From: JAWKJY01 sp041393535
Lineage (GTDB): Bacteria > Actinomycetota > Thermoleophilia > Gaiellales > Gaiellaceae
Length of the DNA stretch: 64,000 bases
Assembly (NCBI GenBank): GCA_041393535.1
Contig: JAWKJY010000015.1
Location: forward strand, 23,077 to 87,076
Reading direction: 5' to 3'
A program made the position numbers and the translations under genes. Below, piece after piece: positions 45,285 to 53,654 of this stretch. Positions within the stretch are counted from its first letter, which is position 1; every line of letters begins with the position of its first letter. Below the pieces are notes generated by a model. That model worked only from the letters and a program-made list of their open reading frames with translations, was not told the DNA's origin and did not search any database.

Positions 45285-46283
45285 ATGCGTCGCATAAGTC
45301 TCATCGCGCTCGTGGTCGTCGCCGCGCTGGCGGCGTTGGCGGCCTGTGGCGGAAGCGAGCCCGGCGCCGGCGGCACGCTCGGCCTCGTCGCCTACTCGAC
45401 GCCGAAGGCCGTCTACGAGGACCTGATCCCGCGCTTCCAGGCCACGCCGGCCGGGCAGGGCGTCGAGCTCGAGCAGTCCTACGGGTCGTCGGGCGAGCAG
45501 AGCCGCGCCGTCGAGGCCGGCCTGCCGGCCGACGTCGTCGCGCTCGCGCTCGAGCCGGACGTGACGCGCCTGATCGAGTCCGGCCTCGTCGCGCCCGACT
45601 GGAACGCGGGGCCGACGAGGGGGATGGTCTCCACCTCGGTCGTCGTCTTCGCCGTGCGCGAGGGCAACCCGAAGGACATCGAGACGTGGGACGACCTGCT
45701 GCGCGACGACGTCGAGGTGGTCACGCCGAACCCGTTCACCTCGGGGGGCGCGCAGTGGAACCTGCTGGCCGCGTACGGCGCGCAGCTCGAGCTGGGCAGG
45801 ACGGAGGAGGAGGCGATCGAGTTCCTCCGGCGGCTCCTGGCGAACGTCGCCGTCCAGGACAAGAGCGCGCGCGAGTCGCTGCAGACCTTCTCGGGCGGCA
45901 AGGGCGACGTCCTGCTCGCGTACGAGAACGAGGCCATCTTCGCGCAGGAGAAGGGCGAGGAGCTCGACTACGTCGTCCCGGACCAGACGATCCTGATCGA
46001 GAACCCGATCGCCGTGGTCGCGACGAGCGAGAACACGGCCGTCGCGCAGGCCTTCGTCGACTTCGCCCTCTCCCCCGCCGGGCAGCGGGTCTTCGGCGAG
46101 AAGGGCTACCGCCCGGTCGACGCGACCGTGCTCGCGGAGTTCGACTTCCCGCAGCCGCCGGGCCTGTTCGGGATCGCCGACCTCGGCGGCTGGGCCGACG
46201 CCCGCGAGCGGTTCTTCGACCGGGGCGACGGCATCGTCGCGAGGATCAACGAGGAGCTCGGTGTCGGCACCTCCGCCAGCTGA
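45285..46283 (+). CDS. cysP: Sulfate/thiosulfate ABC transporter substrate-binding lipoprotein
   Basis: This 332-residue lipoprotein (signal VVVAALAALAACGGSEPG) has the Sbp/CysP fold: VAYSTPKAVYEDLIPRFQ, VELEQSYGSSGEQSRAVEAG (oxyanion-binding SSGEQSR), ADVVALALEPDVTRL, NPFTSGGAQWNLLAAYG and GKGDVLLAYENEAIFA. It captures sulfate or thiosulfate outside the membrane for the CysTWA channel. ATG 45285 has no clear ribosome site, which fits the AT-rich leader. The cysT start lies inside its 3-prime end. It is the first gene of a four-gene operon. Confidence 0.92.
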   Translation: MRRISLIALVVVAALAALAACGGSEPGAGGTLGLVAYSTPKAVYEDLIPRFQATPAGQGVELEQSYGSSGEQSRAVEAGLPADVVALALEPDVTRLIESGLVAPDWNAGPTRGMVSTSVVVFAVREGNPKDIETWDDLLRDDVEVVTPNPFTSGGAQWNLLAAYGAQLELGRTEEEAIEFLRRLLANVAVQDKSARESLQTFSGGKGDVLLAYENEAIFAQEKGEELDYVVPDQTILIENPIAVVATSENTAVAQAFVDFALSPAGQRVFGEKGYRPVDATVLAEFDFPQPPGLFGIADLGGWADARERFFDRGDGIVARINEELGVGTSAS

Positions 46284-47106
46284 GGGCGCCCTCGGCCTGG
46301 CCGTGCCCGCCCGCCGCGCCCGGCGCCGGCGGGCGGGCTGGCTGGGGCTCGGCGTCTCGACCTCGTACCTCACCGTGATCGTGCTCCTCCCGGTCGCCGC
46401 CGTCGTGTGGAAGTCGACGGGCGGCGGCGGGGGCGAGTTCTGGGCCGCCGTCTCCAACCCCCAGGCCGTCGCGACGCTGAAGCTGACGCTGATCGCGTCG
46501 GTCGTCGTCGTCCTGATCAACGCCGTCTTCGGGACGCTGCTCGCGTGGGTGCTCGTCCGCGACCGCTTCCGCGGCAAGTCGGTCGTCAACGCGCTGATCG
46601 ACCTGCCCTTCGCGCTGCCGACGATCGTCGCCGGCCTGACGCTGCTCGCGATCTACGGGCCGAGGAGCCCGCTCGGCGCGAACGTCGCCTACACGAGGAT
46701 CGCGATCGGCCTCGCGCTCCTGTTCGTGACGATGCCCTTCGTCGTGCGCGCCGTGCAGCCCGTGCTCCACGAGCTCGACCGCGACATGGAGGAGGCGGCC
46801 GCCACGCTCGGCGCCGGCCCGCTGACGACGTTCCGCCGGATCGTCCTGCCGACGCTCGCGCCCGCCATCCTGTCGGGCGCGGCGCTCGCGTTCGGCAAGG
46901 CGGTCGGCGAGTTCGGCTCGGTCGTGCTGATCACCGGGAACATCCCCTTCCAGACCGAGGTCGCCTCCGTGCACATCTTCGGCCTGATCGAGACGGACGA
47001 GCCGACGCGCGCCGCGGCGATGTCGGTCGTCCTGCTCGCGGTCTCGCTCGCGGCGCTGCTCGCGATCGACCTGCTCGAGCGGCGCGGGAGGCGGCATGAG
47101 CGCTAG
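46261..47106 (+). CDS. cysT: Sulfate ABC transporter permease CysT (CysU)
   Basis: This 281-residue permease has six predicted membrane helices after a basic N-terminus. The ATPase-coupling EAA loop is EEAAATLGAGPLTTFRRIVL, and LIDLPFALPTIVAGLTLLAI and FGKAVGEFGSVVLITGN are typical of CysT. The GTG start at 46261 overlaps the end of cysP by 23 nt, and its own end overlaps cysW by 11 nt. It forms the heterodimeric pore with CysW. Confidence 0.92.
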   Translation: MSAPPPAEGALGLAVPARRARRRRAGWLGLGVSTSYLTVIVLLPVAAVVWKSTGGGGGEFWAAVSNPQAVATLKLTLIASVVVVLINAVFGTLLAWVLVRDRFRGKSVVNALIDLPFALPTIVAGLTLLAIYGPRSPLGANVAYTRIAIGLALLFVTMPFVVRAVQPVLHELDRDMEEAAATLGAGPLTTFRRIVLPTLAPAILSGAALAFGKAVGEFGSVVLITGNIPFQTEVASVHIFGLIETDEPTRAAAMSVVLLAVSLAALLAIDLLERRGRRHER

Positions 47107-47977
47107 CGCGCCGCCGACGCGCCCCCGCCCGGGCCTGCGCGCGCGGCTGGCCCTCCGGAGCCTCGCGCTCGTCTACCTCGGGATGCTCCTGCTGCTCCCG
47201 CTCGGGATGGTCTTCTACCGGACGTTCGAGAGCGGGCTCGGCGCCGTCTGGGACGCGATGAGCGACCCCGCGTTCACGCACGCCTTCAAGCTCACCGTCA
47301 TCGTCGTCGCGATCGCCGTGCCGGTGAACACGATCTTCGGGATCGTCTGCGCGCTCGCGCTCGTGCGCCGCGGCTCGACGCGCGGGAACGGCCTGCTGAA
47401 CGCGGCGATCGGGCTGCCGCTCGCGCTCTCGCCCGTCATCGTCGGCCTGGCCCTCGTCCTCGTGTACGGCAAGGACGGCTGGCTGGGTGGCTGGCTCCTC
47501 GACCACGGCGTGCGGATCGTCTTCGCGCTCCCCGGGATGGTGCTCGCCACGATCGTCGTCTCGCTCCCGTTCGTCATGCGCGAGGTCGTCCCCGTCCTGC
47601 GGGAGATCGGCACCGACCAGGAGCAGGCCGCCTCGACGCTCGGCGCGAGCGGCTGGCAGACCTTCCGGCGGATCACGCTGCCCGCGATCCGCTGGGGCGT
47701 CGCGTACGGCGTCGTCCTGACGACGGCGCGGGCGCTCGGCGAGTACGGGGCCGTCGCGGTCGTCTCCGGGAAGATCGCCGGCCGCACGGAGACGCTGACG
47801 CTGCACGTCGAGGAGCGGTTCGTCTCGTTCGAGCCGGTGGCGGCCTACACGGCGGCGCTCGTCCTCGCCGTGCTGGCCGTGCTCACCCTGCTCGCGATGA
47901 ACGTCTTCAAGCCACGCACGAGGAAGGAGGCGGCCGATGGCGATCGCAGTGCGCCAGGTGACGAAGCGGTTCGGTGA
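47096..47977 (+). CDS. cysW: Sulfate ABC transporter permease CysW
   Basis: This 293-residue partner of CysT has the EAA loop QEQAASTLGASGWQTFRRIT, the segment AAIGLPLALSPVIVGLALVL and TARALGEYGAVAVVSGKIAG, with six membrane helices. ATG 47096 lies inside the end of cysT. Its end overlaps the ATG of cysA by 41 nt. It completes the channel. Confidence 0.92.
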   Translation: MSASAPPTRPRPGLRARLALRSLALVYLGMLLLLPLGMVFYRTFESGLGAVWDAMSDPAFTHAFKLTVIVVAIAVPVNTIFGIVCALALVRRGSTRGNGLLNAAIGLPLALSPVIVGLALVLVYGKDGWLGGWLLDHGVRIVFALPGMVLATIVVSLPFVMREVVPVLREIGTDQEQAASTLGASGWQTFRRITLPAIRWGVAYGVVLTTARALGEYGAVAVVSGKIAGRTETLTLHVEERFVSFEPVAAYTAALVLAVLAVLTLLAMNVFKPRTRKEAADGDRSAPGDEAVR

Positions 47978-48908
47978 CTTCGTCGCCCTCGACAACGTCT
48001 CGCTCGCGATCGCGGGCGGCTCCCTGACGGCGCTGCTCGGCCCGAGCGGCAGCGGCAAGTCGACGCTCCTGCGGGTGATCGCGGGGCTCGAGCACCCGGA
48101 CGAGGGCGAGGTCTCGATCGACGGCGAGGTCGTCACGCACGTGCCCGTGCAGAAGCGCGGCGTCGGCTTCGTCTTCCAGCACTACGCGGCCTTCAAGCAC
48201 CTGACCGTCGAGGACAACGTCGCCTTCGGCCTGTCGATCCGGAAGCGGAGCAAGCGGGAGATCCGCGAGCGCGTGCGCGAGCTGCTCGAGCTCGTCCAGC
48301 TCGACGGCCTGGGCGGCCGCTACCCGAGCCAGCTCTCCGGCGGCCAGCGGCAGCGGATGGCGCTCGCCCGCGCGCTCGCGATCGAACCGCGCGTGCTGCT
48401 CCTCGACGAGCCGTTCGGCGCGCTCGACGCACGCGTGCGCAAGGACCTGCGGACGTGGCTGCGCGAGCTGCACGAGCAGACGCACACGACGACGGTGCTC
48501 GTCACGCACGACCAGGAGGAGGCGATGGAGGTCGCCGACCGCGTCGTCGTGATGAACGAGGGCCTGATCGAGCAGACCGGCAAGCCGCGCGACCTCTACG
48601 ACCATCCGACGACGGAGTTCGTGATGTCCTTCGTCGGCGCCGTCAACCGGATCGGCGACCTGTGGGTCCGCCCGCACGACCTCGAGGTGCGCCTCGACCC
48701 CGACCACGCGACGCGCGAGGCGATGATCGAGCGGATCGTCCACCTCGGCTTCGAGGTGCGCGCCGACCTCGTCCTCGACACGGGCGACCACGTCACGGTG
48801 CAGCTGAGCCGCCACGAGGCCGAGCAGCTCGAGCTCCGTGCCGGCTCGATCGTGTACCTGGTCGCCCGCGAGACGAGGCGCTTCGACCGCCAGCCGGCGA
48901 TCGCCTGA
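47937..48908 (+). CDS. cysA: Sulfate/thiosulfate ABC transporter ATP-binding protein
   Basis: This 323-residue ATPase has Walker A LLGPSGSGKSTLLRVIAG, the Q-loop VFQHYAAFKHLTV, signature SQLSGGQRQRMALARAL, Walker B VLLLDEPFGALDARVR and the H-loop VLVTHDQEEAMEVADR. A TOBE-like C-terminal region with VRPHDLEVRLD follows, as in CysA. AGGAAGGAGG stands before ATG 47937. It powers sulfate uptake. The C-terminal domain is shorter than in E. coli CysA (365 residues). Confidence 0.93.
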   Translation: MAIAVRQVTKRFGDFVALDNVSLAIAGGSLTALLGPSGSGKSTLLRVIAGLEHPDEGEVSIDGEVVTHVPVQKRGVGFVFQHYAAFKHLTVEDNVAFGLSIRKRSKREIRERVRELLELVQLDGLGGRYPSQLSGGQRQRMALARALAIEPRVLLLDEPFGALDARVRKDLRTWLRELHEQTHTTTVLVTHDQEEAMEVADRVVVMNEGLIEQTGKPRDLYDHPTTEFVMSFVGAVNRIGDLWVRPHDLEVRLDPDHATREAMIERIVHLGFEVRADLVLDTGDHVTVQLSRHEAEQLELRAGSIVYLVARETRRFDRQPAIA

Positions 48909-48914
48909 AGCGGA

Positions 48915-48943
48915 CTGGCGGAAGCCCGAGCTTCTTCCCCCAG
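48915..48943. repeat. Degenerate copy of the GCTTCT hairpin repeat, copy 3
   Basis: CTGGCGGAAGC (48915-48925), a CCGA loop and GCTTCTTCCCCCAG (48930-48943) follow the cysA stop by 6 nt. The left arm has lost about three G residues compared with the other copies, leaving an imperfect stem. It looks like a decayed copy of the same element. Confidence 0.55.
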
Positions 48944-49019
48944 AGATCGGGGAGGAGGGGAGCTTGCCGTCCTCCGACGACGACGCCTTTTCGGAGATGC
49001 CGGCGACGCCATCGTTCGG

Positions 49020-49090
49020 CGTGAGCCCGAGTGCGAGTGGCGTGGCGAGATGAGGGGGTGCTGGGGGAGAAGCGTGAGCTTCTTCCCCAG
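49020..49090. repeat. Intergenic repeat with GUGA-loop hairpin, copy 4
   Basis: CGTGAGCCCGAGTGCG and GATGAGGGGGTGCTGG match copy 2 at 42882 before a 13-bp stem (49061-49073 with 49078-49090, one G-U pair) around a GTGA loop, again GNRA. It lies 20 nt before the stop of the second Rrf2 gene and downstream of cysA, so it can end both transcripts. Confidence 0.75.
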
Positions 49091-49110
49091 GGCGTTCTCC
49101 GCCCGGAGCG

Positions 49111-49569
49111 TCAGTGGGGCTGTCTCGCCTCCGGCTCCGCCGCGATCGCGGCGACCGGGTCGGGGAGCGCGCCGGCGGCGACGTCGGCGACGGTCGTCGT
49201 CTCGAGCACGGCGCGGAGGCTCGCGCGGACGGCGATCCAGACGTCCTTCAGCGGCACCGCCGAGCCCTGGTACTCGAGCTTCTCGGGCCGCGCGCCGCGC
49301 ACGTTCGCGAGCGGGCCCTCGACCGCGCGGATGACCTCGGCGAGCGTGATCTCCTCCGGGGCGCGGGCGAGCCAGTAGCCGCCGTCGACGCCGCGCTGGC
49401 TCTGCACGAGGCCCTGGTGGCGGAGCTCGAGCAGGATGTTCTCGAGGAACTTCAGTGGGATCTCCTGCGCCTGGGAGATGCGCTCGCCCTTGACCGGGCG
49501 GCCGGGCTCCGCGGTCGCGAGCTCGACGACCGCGCGCAGGGCATAGTCGACCTTCGCGGAGACGCGCAC
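49111..49569 (-). CDS. Rrf2-family transcriptional regulator without cysteines (CymR-like)
   Basis: This 152-residue protein has the Rrf2 winged helix: VSAKVDYALRAVVELATAEP, ISQAQEIPLKFLENILLELR and SQRGVDGGYWLARAPEEITL, then the dimer helix VPLKDVWIAVRASLRAVLET. It has no cysteine, so it cannot hold a cluster and probably senses a protein or metabolite, as CymR does with CysK in Bacillus. It is adjacent to the sulfate operon, so control of sulfur uptake is a good guess. I start at GTG 49569 (VRVSAKVDYALRA) to match the family N-terminus; a longer in-frame start exists at 49617. Confidence 0.82.
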   Translation of the reverse strand: MRVSAKVDYALRAVVELATAEPGRPVKGERISQAQEIPLKFLENILLELRHQGLVQSQRGVDGGYWLARAPEEITLAEVIRAVEGPLANVRGARPEKLEYQGSAVPLKDVWIAVRASLRAVLETTTVADVAAGALPDPVAAIAAEPEARQPH

Positions 49570-49676
49570 GTGCGAATTCTTCCCCACCGGGCCGGCTGGG
49601 TGCCGCGGGTGCCGCACGGCGCGGGCGGATCCGCGAGGATCCCGGCGTGTCTCGACCCGCGACCGAGAGGAGCCCC

Positions 49677-50771
49677 GTGCGCGAGACGCTGCTGCCGACG
49701 ACGATGGTCGGCTCGTACCCGCGGCCGGCCTGGTTCACGCTCCAGCTCGCGGGGCGCGACGTGCTCGACGCGTTCAAGGTCGTCCACGACGAGGAGGCCT
49801 TCCGGGACGCCGTGCGCGCGGTCGTCGGCGACCAGGAGGACGCGGGCCTGGACATCCTCACGGACGGCCAGATGTGGTTCGACGACTACGCGATGGGGAT
49901 CGGCTCGTTCCTCTGGTACTGGCTCGAGCGCGTGAAGGGCTTCGCGCCGGGACGGGTCGAGCACCCGGCCGCGGACAAGGTGCAGGGCGAGGACGTCTTC
50001 GTGCTCGACCAGGCCGGCGGCGTCGTGGTCGAGGGGCCGATCGAGCGCGGGCCGATCCGGCTGGCGGAGCTCTACCGGATCGCGGCCGCGGAGACCGACC
50101 GGCCGATCAAGGCGTGCGTCGGCGCGGGTCCGCTCCAGCTCTCGACGATGGCCCACTTCCGCGGCGGGCCGGTGCGCAACCGGTACGAGCTGTCGGCCGC
50201 GCTCGCGGACGTGTTCCGCGCGGAGATCGACGACCTGGTCGCGGCCGGCTGCCGCCACGTCCAGCTCGAGGACCTCGGCGCGTGGGTGCCGAACGTCGCC
50301 GGCGAGCGGGACGTGCCGTGGGTCGTCGACACCGTGGCCCGGCTGCTCGGGGGCGTGCCGGGCCGGCGCTCGCTCCACTTCTGCCTCGGGAACGCCTGGG
50401 GCAACCGGGCGACCGGTCTCACCGCGGGCGGCTACGGGCGCGTCCTGCCGCACTACTGGGACCTGGAGATCGACGAGTTCGTGCTCGACTTCGCCTGCCG
50501 CGACATGGTCGACGTCGAGGCGCTGCGTGGGCTGCCCGCCGACAAGCGGATCGCGGCCGGGGTGATCGACGTCCGCAGCCTGGAGATCGAGCTGCCCGAG
50601 CAGGTGGCCGAGCGGATCCGGGCCGTCCTCGCCGTCGTCCCCGCCGAGCGGGTGACGCTGACGACGGACTGCGGGATGAAGCAGCTCCCGCGCGTCGTCG
50701 CGCTCGGGAAGCTGCGCGCGCTCGTCGCCGGGGCGCGCATCGTGCGCGCCGAGCTGACCGGCTCGGCATGA
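49677..50771 (+). CDS. MetE C-terminal-like methyltransferase (cobalamin-independent methionine synthase family)
   Basis: This 364-residue protein corresponds to the catalytic half of MetE. The zinc ligands are seen as His and Cys in SLHFCLGNAWG, Glu near EIDEFVLDFACRDM, and Cys in LTTDCGMKQLPR. PTTMVGSYPRPAWF opens the barrel. Such short MetE-like proteins transfer methyl from various donors to thiols, or have diverged to other roles. I choose GTG 49677 because AGAGGAG precedes it; an upstream GTG at 49647 is possible. A second relative is cut by the end of the window. Only 7 nt separate it from the acetoacetyl-CoA synthetase gene. Confidence 0.8.
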   Translation: MRETLLPTTMVGSYPRPAWFTLQLAGRDVLDAFKVVHDEEAFRDAVRAVVGDQEDAGLDILTDGQMWFDDYAMGIGSFLWYWLERVKGFAPGRVEHPAADKVQGEDVFVLDQAGGVVVEGPIERGPIRLAELYRIAAAETDRPIKACVGAGPLQLSTMAHFRGGPVRNRYELSAALADVFRAEIDDLVAAGCRHVQLEDLGAWVPNVAGERDVPWVVDTVARLLGGVPGRRSLHFCLGNAWGNRATGLTAGGYGRVLPHYWDLEIDEFVLDFACRDMVDVEALRGLPADKRIAAGVIDVRSLEIELPEQVAERIRAVLAVVPAERVTLTTDCGMKQLPRVVALGKLRALVAGARIVRAELTGSA

Positions 50772-50778
50772 TCCGCCC

Positions 50779-52752
50779 ATGAGCGACCGCGCCGCGCCGC
50801 CGCCGATCTGGACGCCTCCGCCGGCCCTCGTCGAGTCCTCGAACCTGACGCGCTACGCGCGCTGGCTCGAGCGCGAGCGCGGGCTCTCGCTCCGCTCGTA
50901 CGAGGAGCTGCACGCCTGGTCGGTGCGCGAGCTCGACGCCTTCTGGGCGTCGATCTGGGACTTCTGCGAGGTGCGGGCCTCGGCGCCCTACGAGGCCGTC
51001 CTGGCGGAGCGGGCGATGCCCGGCGCGCGCTGGTTCCCGGGCGCCCGGCTGAGCTATGCCGAGCACGCGCTGCGCCACGACGGCGACGGGCCGGCGATCG
51101 TCTGGCGGCCGGAGGACGGGCCCGCGGTCGAGGTCTCGTGGCCCGAGCTGCGCCGCCGGGTCGGCTCGCTCGCGCACGCGCTGCGCGAGCTCGGCGTCCG
51201 CCCGGGCGATCGCGTCGCAGGCTACGTCTCGAACACGCCGGAGGCGGTCGTCGCGCTCCTCGCCGCCGCCTCGGTCGGCGCGACCTGGTCGTCCTGCTCG
51301 ACCGACCTCGGCGCCGGCGCGGTGCGCGACCGCTTCGGGCAGATCGAGCCAACGGTGCTCGTCGCGACCGACGGCACGCGCTACGGCGGCAAGGAGATCG
51401 ACCGCTCGGACGTCGTCGCCGAGCTCGCGCGCACGCTGCCCGGGCTACGGGCGACGGTGCTCGTCGAGCGGCTCGGCAGCGGACGCGTCCCCGGCGCGCT
51501 CCGCTGGGACGACCTCGTCGCCGGCGAGGACGCGCTCGCGTTCGAGCAGCTGCCGTTCGACCACCCGCTCTGGGTGCTCTACTCGTCCGGTACGACGGGG
51601 CTGCCGAAGGGGATCGTCCACGGCCAGGGCGGGATCCTGCTCGAGCACCTGAAGAACCACGTGCTCCACCTCGACCTGACCCCGGAGGACCGCTTCCTCT
51701 GGGTGACGACGACCGGCTGGATGATGTGGAACTGGGTCGTCGGCGGCCTGTTGACCGGCTCGACGATCGTCCTCCACGACGGCAGCCCCGCCTGGCCCGA
51801 CGTCGGCGGGCTGTGGGGTGTCGCGGCCGAGACCGGCACGACGTTCCTCGGCACGAGCGCCGCCTACCTGACCTCGTGCGCGCGGGCCGGCCTCTCGCCG
51901 CGCGGCGAGCACGACCTGTCGGCGCTGCGCGCGATCGGCTCGACCGGCTCGCCGCTGCCGCCTGCCGGGTTCGAGTGGGTCTACGGCGAGGTGAAGGAGG
52001 ACGTCTGGCTCGTGTCCGCGAGCGGCGGCACGGACGTCTGCGCCGCGTTCGTCGGCGGCGTCCCGTGGCTGCCCGTGCGGGCGGGGGAGATCCAGGCGCC
52101 GGCGCTGGGGGACGACGTCCACGCGTTCGACGAGGACGGGCGGCCCGTCGTCGGCGAGGTCGGCGAGCTCGTGATCACGCAGCCGATGCCGTCGATGCCG
52201 GTCTTCTTCTGGAACGACCCCGACGGGGCGCGGCTGCGCGACGCGTACTTCTCGACCTACCCCGGCGTGTGGCGCCACGGCGACTGGGTGACGATCGAGC
52301 CGTGGGGCGGCATCGTCATCCACGGCCGCTCGGACTCGACGATCAACCGCCAGGGCGTCCGGATCGGCAGCGCGGAGATCTACCGCGTCCTCGACGCGAT
52401 CCCGGAGCTGGCGGACACGCTCGTCGTCGGGCTCGAGCTGCCGGACGGCGGCTACCACCTGCCGCTCTACGTCGTGCTCGCGCCCGGGGTCGAGCTCGAC
52501 GACGCGCTGCGCGAGCGGATCGTCCGCGCGCTGCGCGCCGAGGCCTCGCCGCGCCACGTCCCGGACGAGATCGTCGCCGTCCCGTCGCTGCCGAAGACGC
52601 TGAACGGGAAGCGCCTCGAGGTGCCCGTGAAGCGGATCCTCGCCGGGACGCCCGTCGAGCAGGCGGTCAGCCGCGACGCCGTCGACGACGCGGCCGCGCT
52701 CGACCGCTTCGCGGAGCTCGGCCGCGCGCTGCGCGCCCGGCGCGGCGGCTGA
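50779..52752 (+). CDS. aacS: Acetoacetyl-CoA synthetase
   Basis: This 657-residue ANL ligase has the N-terminal extension of acetyl/acetoacetyl-CoA synthetases (YARWLERERGLSLRSYEELH, FWASIWDFCEV) and LWVLYSSGTTGLPKGIVHGQ, TTTGWMMWNWVVGGLLTGST, the AacS-type SASGGTDVCAAFVGG, VWRHGDWVTIEPWGGIVIHG, RSDSTINRQGVRIGSAEIYR and the catalytic Lys in PKTLNGKRLEVPVKR. It activates acetoacetate to acetoacetyl-CoA, which the thiolase at 32689 or another could split. It may use acetoacetate made by the BKACE enzyme (inference). ATG 50779. Confidence 0.92.
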   Translation: MSDRAAPPPIWTPPPALVESSNLTRYARWLERERGLSLRSYEELHAWSVRELDAFWASIWDFCEVRASAPYEAVLAERAMPGARWFPGARLSYAEHALRHDGDGPAIVWRPEDGPAVEVSWPELRRRVGSLAHALRELGVRPGDRVAGYVSNTPEAVVALLAAASVGATWSSCSTDLGAGAVRDRFGQIEPTVLVATDGTRYGGKEIDRSDVVAELARTLPGLRATVLVERLGSGRVPGALRWDDLVAGEDALAFEQLPFDHPLWVLYSSGTTGLPKGIVHGQGGILLEHLKNHVLHLDLTPEDRFLWVTTTGWMMWNWVVGGLLTGSTIVLHDGSPAWPDVGGLWGVAAETGTTFLGTSAAYLTSCARAGLSPRGEHDLSALRAIGSTGSPLPPAGFEWVYGEVKEDVWLVSASGGTDVCAAFVGGVPWLPVRAGEIQAPALGDDVHAFDEDGRPVVGEVGELVITQPMPSMPVFFWNDPDGARLRDAYFSTYPGVWRHGDWVTIEPWGGIVIHGRSDSTINRQGVRIGSAEIYRVLDAIPELADTLVVGLELPDGGYHLPLYVVLAPGVELDDALRERIVRALRAEASPRHVPDEIVAVPSLPKTLNGKRLEVPVKRILAGTPVEQAVSRDAVDDAAALDRFAELGRALRARRGG

Positions 52753-52819
52753 CGCGCGCGCGTCGACCGGGCACGACCGCCGGACGGGGCGTCGAGCGAT
52801 CGCCCGGGCTGGCGGACGC

Positions 52820-53524
52820 TCAGGTGGCGCCGACGACGACCAGCGCGATCCCGGCCACGGCGAGCGCGATGGCGCCGCCCGCGAGGACGCGCCCGCCGAG
52901 GCGCGTGCGGGAGACCAGCTCGCGCTCGGCGCGGAGCGAGAGCAGCAGGTCGCCGTCGCGCGCGGCGCCGAGCCGCGCGGCCGCGCCCTCGGCCCGGACG
53001 CCGCCGAGGACGTAGACCTGCCGGTCGGGCGGGACGAGCCACTCCCGCCGCAGCACGCCGAGCAGCGCGCCGCCCGGCGGCGCCGGCTCGAAGCGGTCGT
53101 GGCTCGCGACCGGGTCGTCCACCTCGGCGCCCGCGGGGTCGACCTCGATCGAGCCCGTCGCGTCGACGACCGCGAACGGCGCGGTCGAGACCTCCTCGCT
53201 CATCTGCTGGAGCCGCTCGACGCGGCGGATCGTCCCGTTCGGGCCGCGCTCCTCGCTCGCCGTCCGCTCGTAGACGACGGCGCGGTACCAGACGCAGGGG
53301 GCGCCCGAGAACGGCCCGGTCAGCCTCCCGTCCGGCCCGGGCGCGGTCAGGCCCGTGACCTCGACCCGCATGCCGGGGGCGTCCGCGCCGATCCGGGGAA
53401 GCTGCGCGCAGTCGTAGAGGGGCACCTCCTCGATCCGCCGCGCCTGGCGGGCGAGGCGCGTCGAGCCCCAGCCGAGCAGCGCGGCGAGCGCGAGCAGGAC
53501 GACGCCGACGACGACCCAGGCCAC
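52820..53524 (-). CDS. GIDE-domain membrane protein (Mulan/MUL1-like fold)
   Basis: This 234-residue protein has an N-terminal membrane helix (VAWVVVGVVLLALAALLGWG), a domain with RVEVTGLTAPGPDGRLTGPF, APCVWYRAVVYERT and FAVVDATGSIEVDPAGA, all matching the GIDE domain of MUL1 ligases and bacterial relatives, and a C-terminal helix pair (VLAGGAIALAVAGIALVVVG). No RING finger is present, as in other bacterial GIDE proteins. The function in bacteria is unknown. GTG 53524 follows TAGAGT (53532-53537) by 7 nt on the minus strand. Confidence 0.75.
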   Translation of the reverse strand: MAWVVVGVVLLALAALLGWGSTRLARQARRIEEVPLYDCAQLPRIGADAPGMRVEVTGLTAPGPDGRLTGPFSGAPCVWYRAVVYERTASEERGPNGTIRRVERLQQMSEEVSTAPFAVVDATGSIEVDPAGAEVDDPVASHDRFEPAPPGGALLGVLRREWLVPPDRQVYVLGGVRAEGAAARLGAARDGDLLLSLRAERELVSRTRLGGRVLAGGAIALAVAGIALVVVGAT

Positions 53525-53654
53525 CGGCCGAACTCTAGGAGCCGATCCGGCCGGCCGGCGCGCTGCCCTGGCCGCGCGGCGGCGCCGGACCGCTACCGTC
53601 CGGCCCGGCGGGCCGGCGCGGAGGGCGCCGGGGAGGGCGACGAGGAGTGACGGG

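Noticed and set aside
45182..45376. Minus-strand frame across the sulfate operon promoter
   Set aside because: It covers two good promoters and the cysP signal peptide region in antisense, and has no family resemblance.
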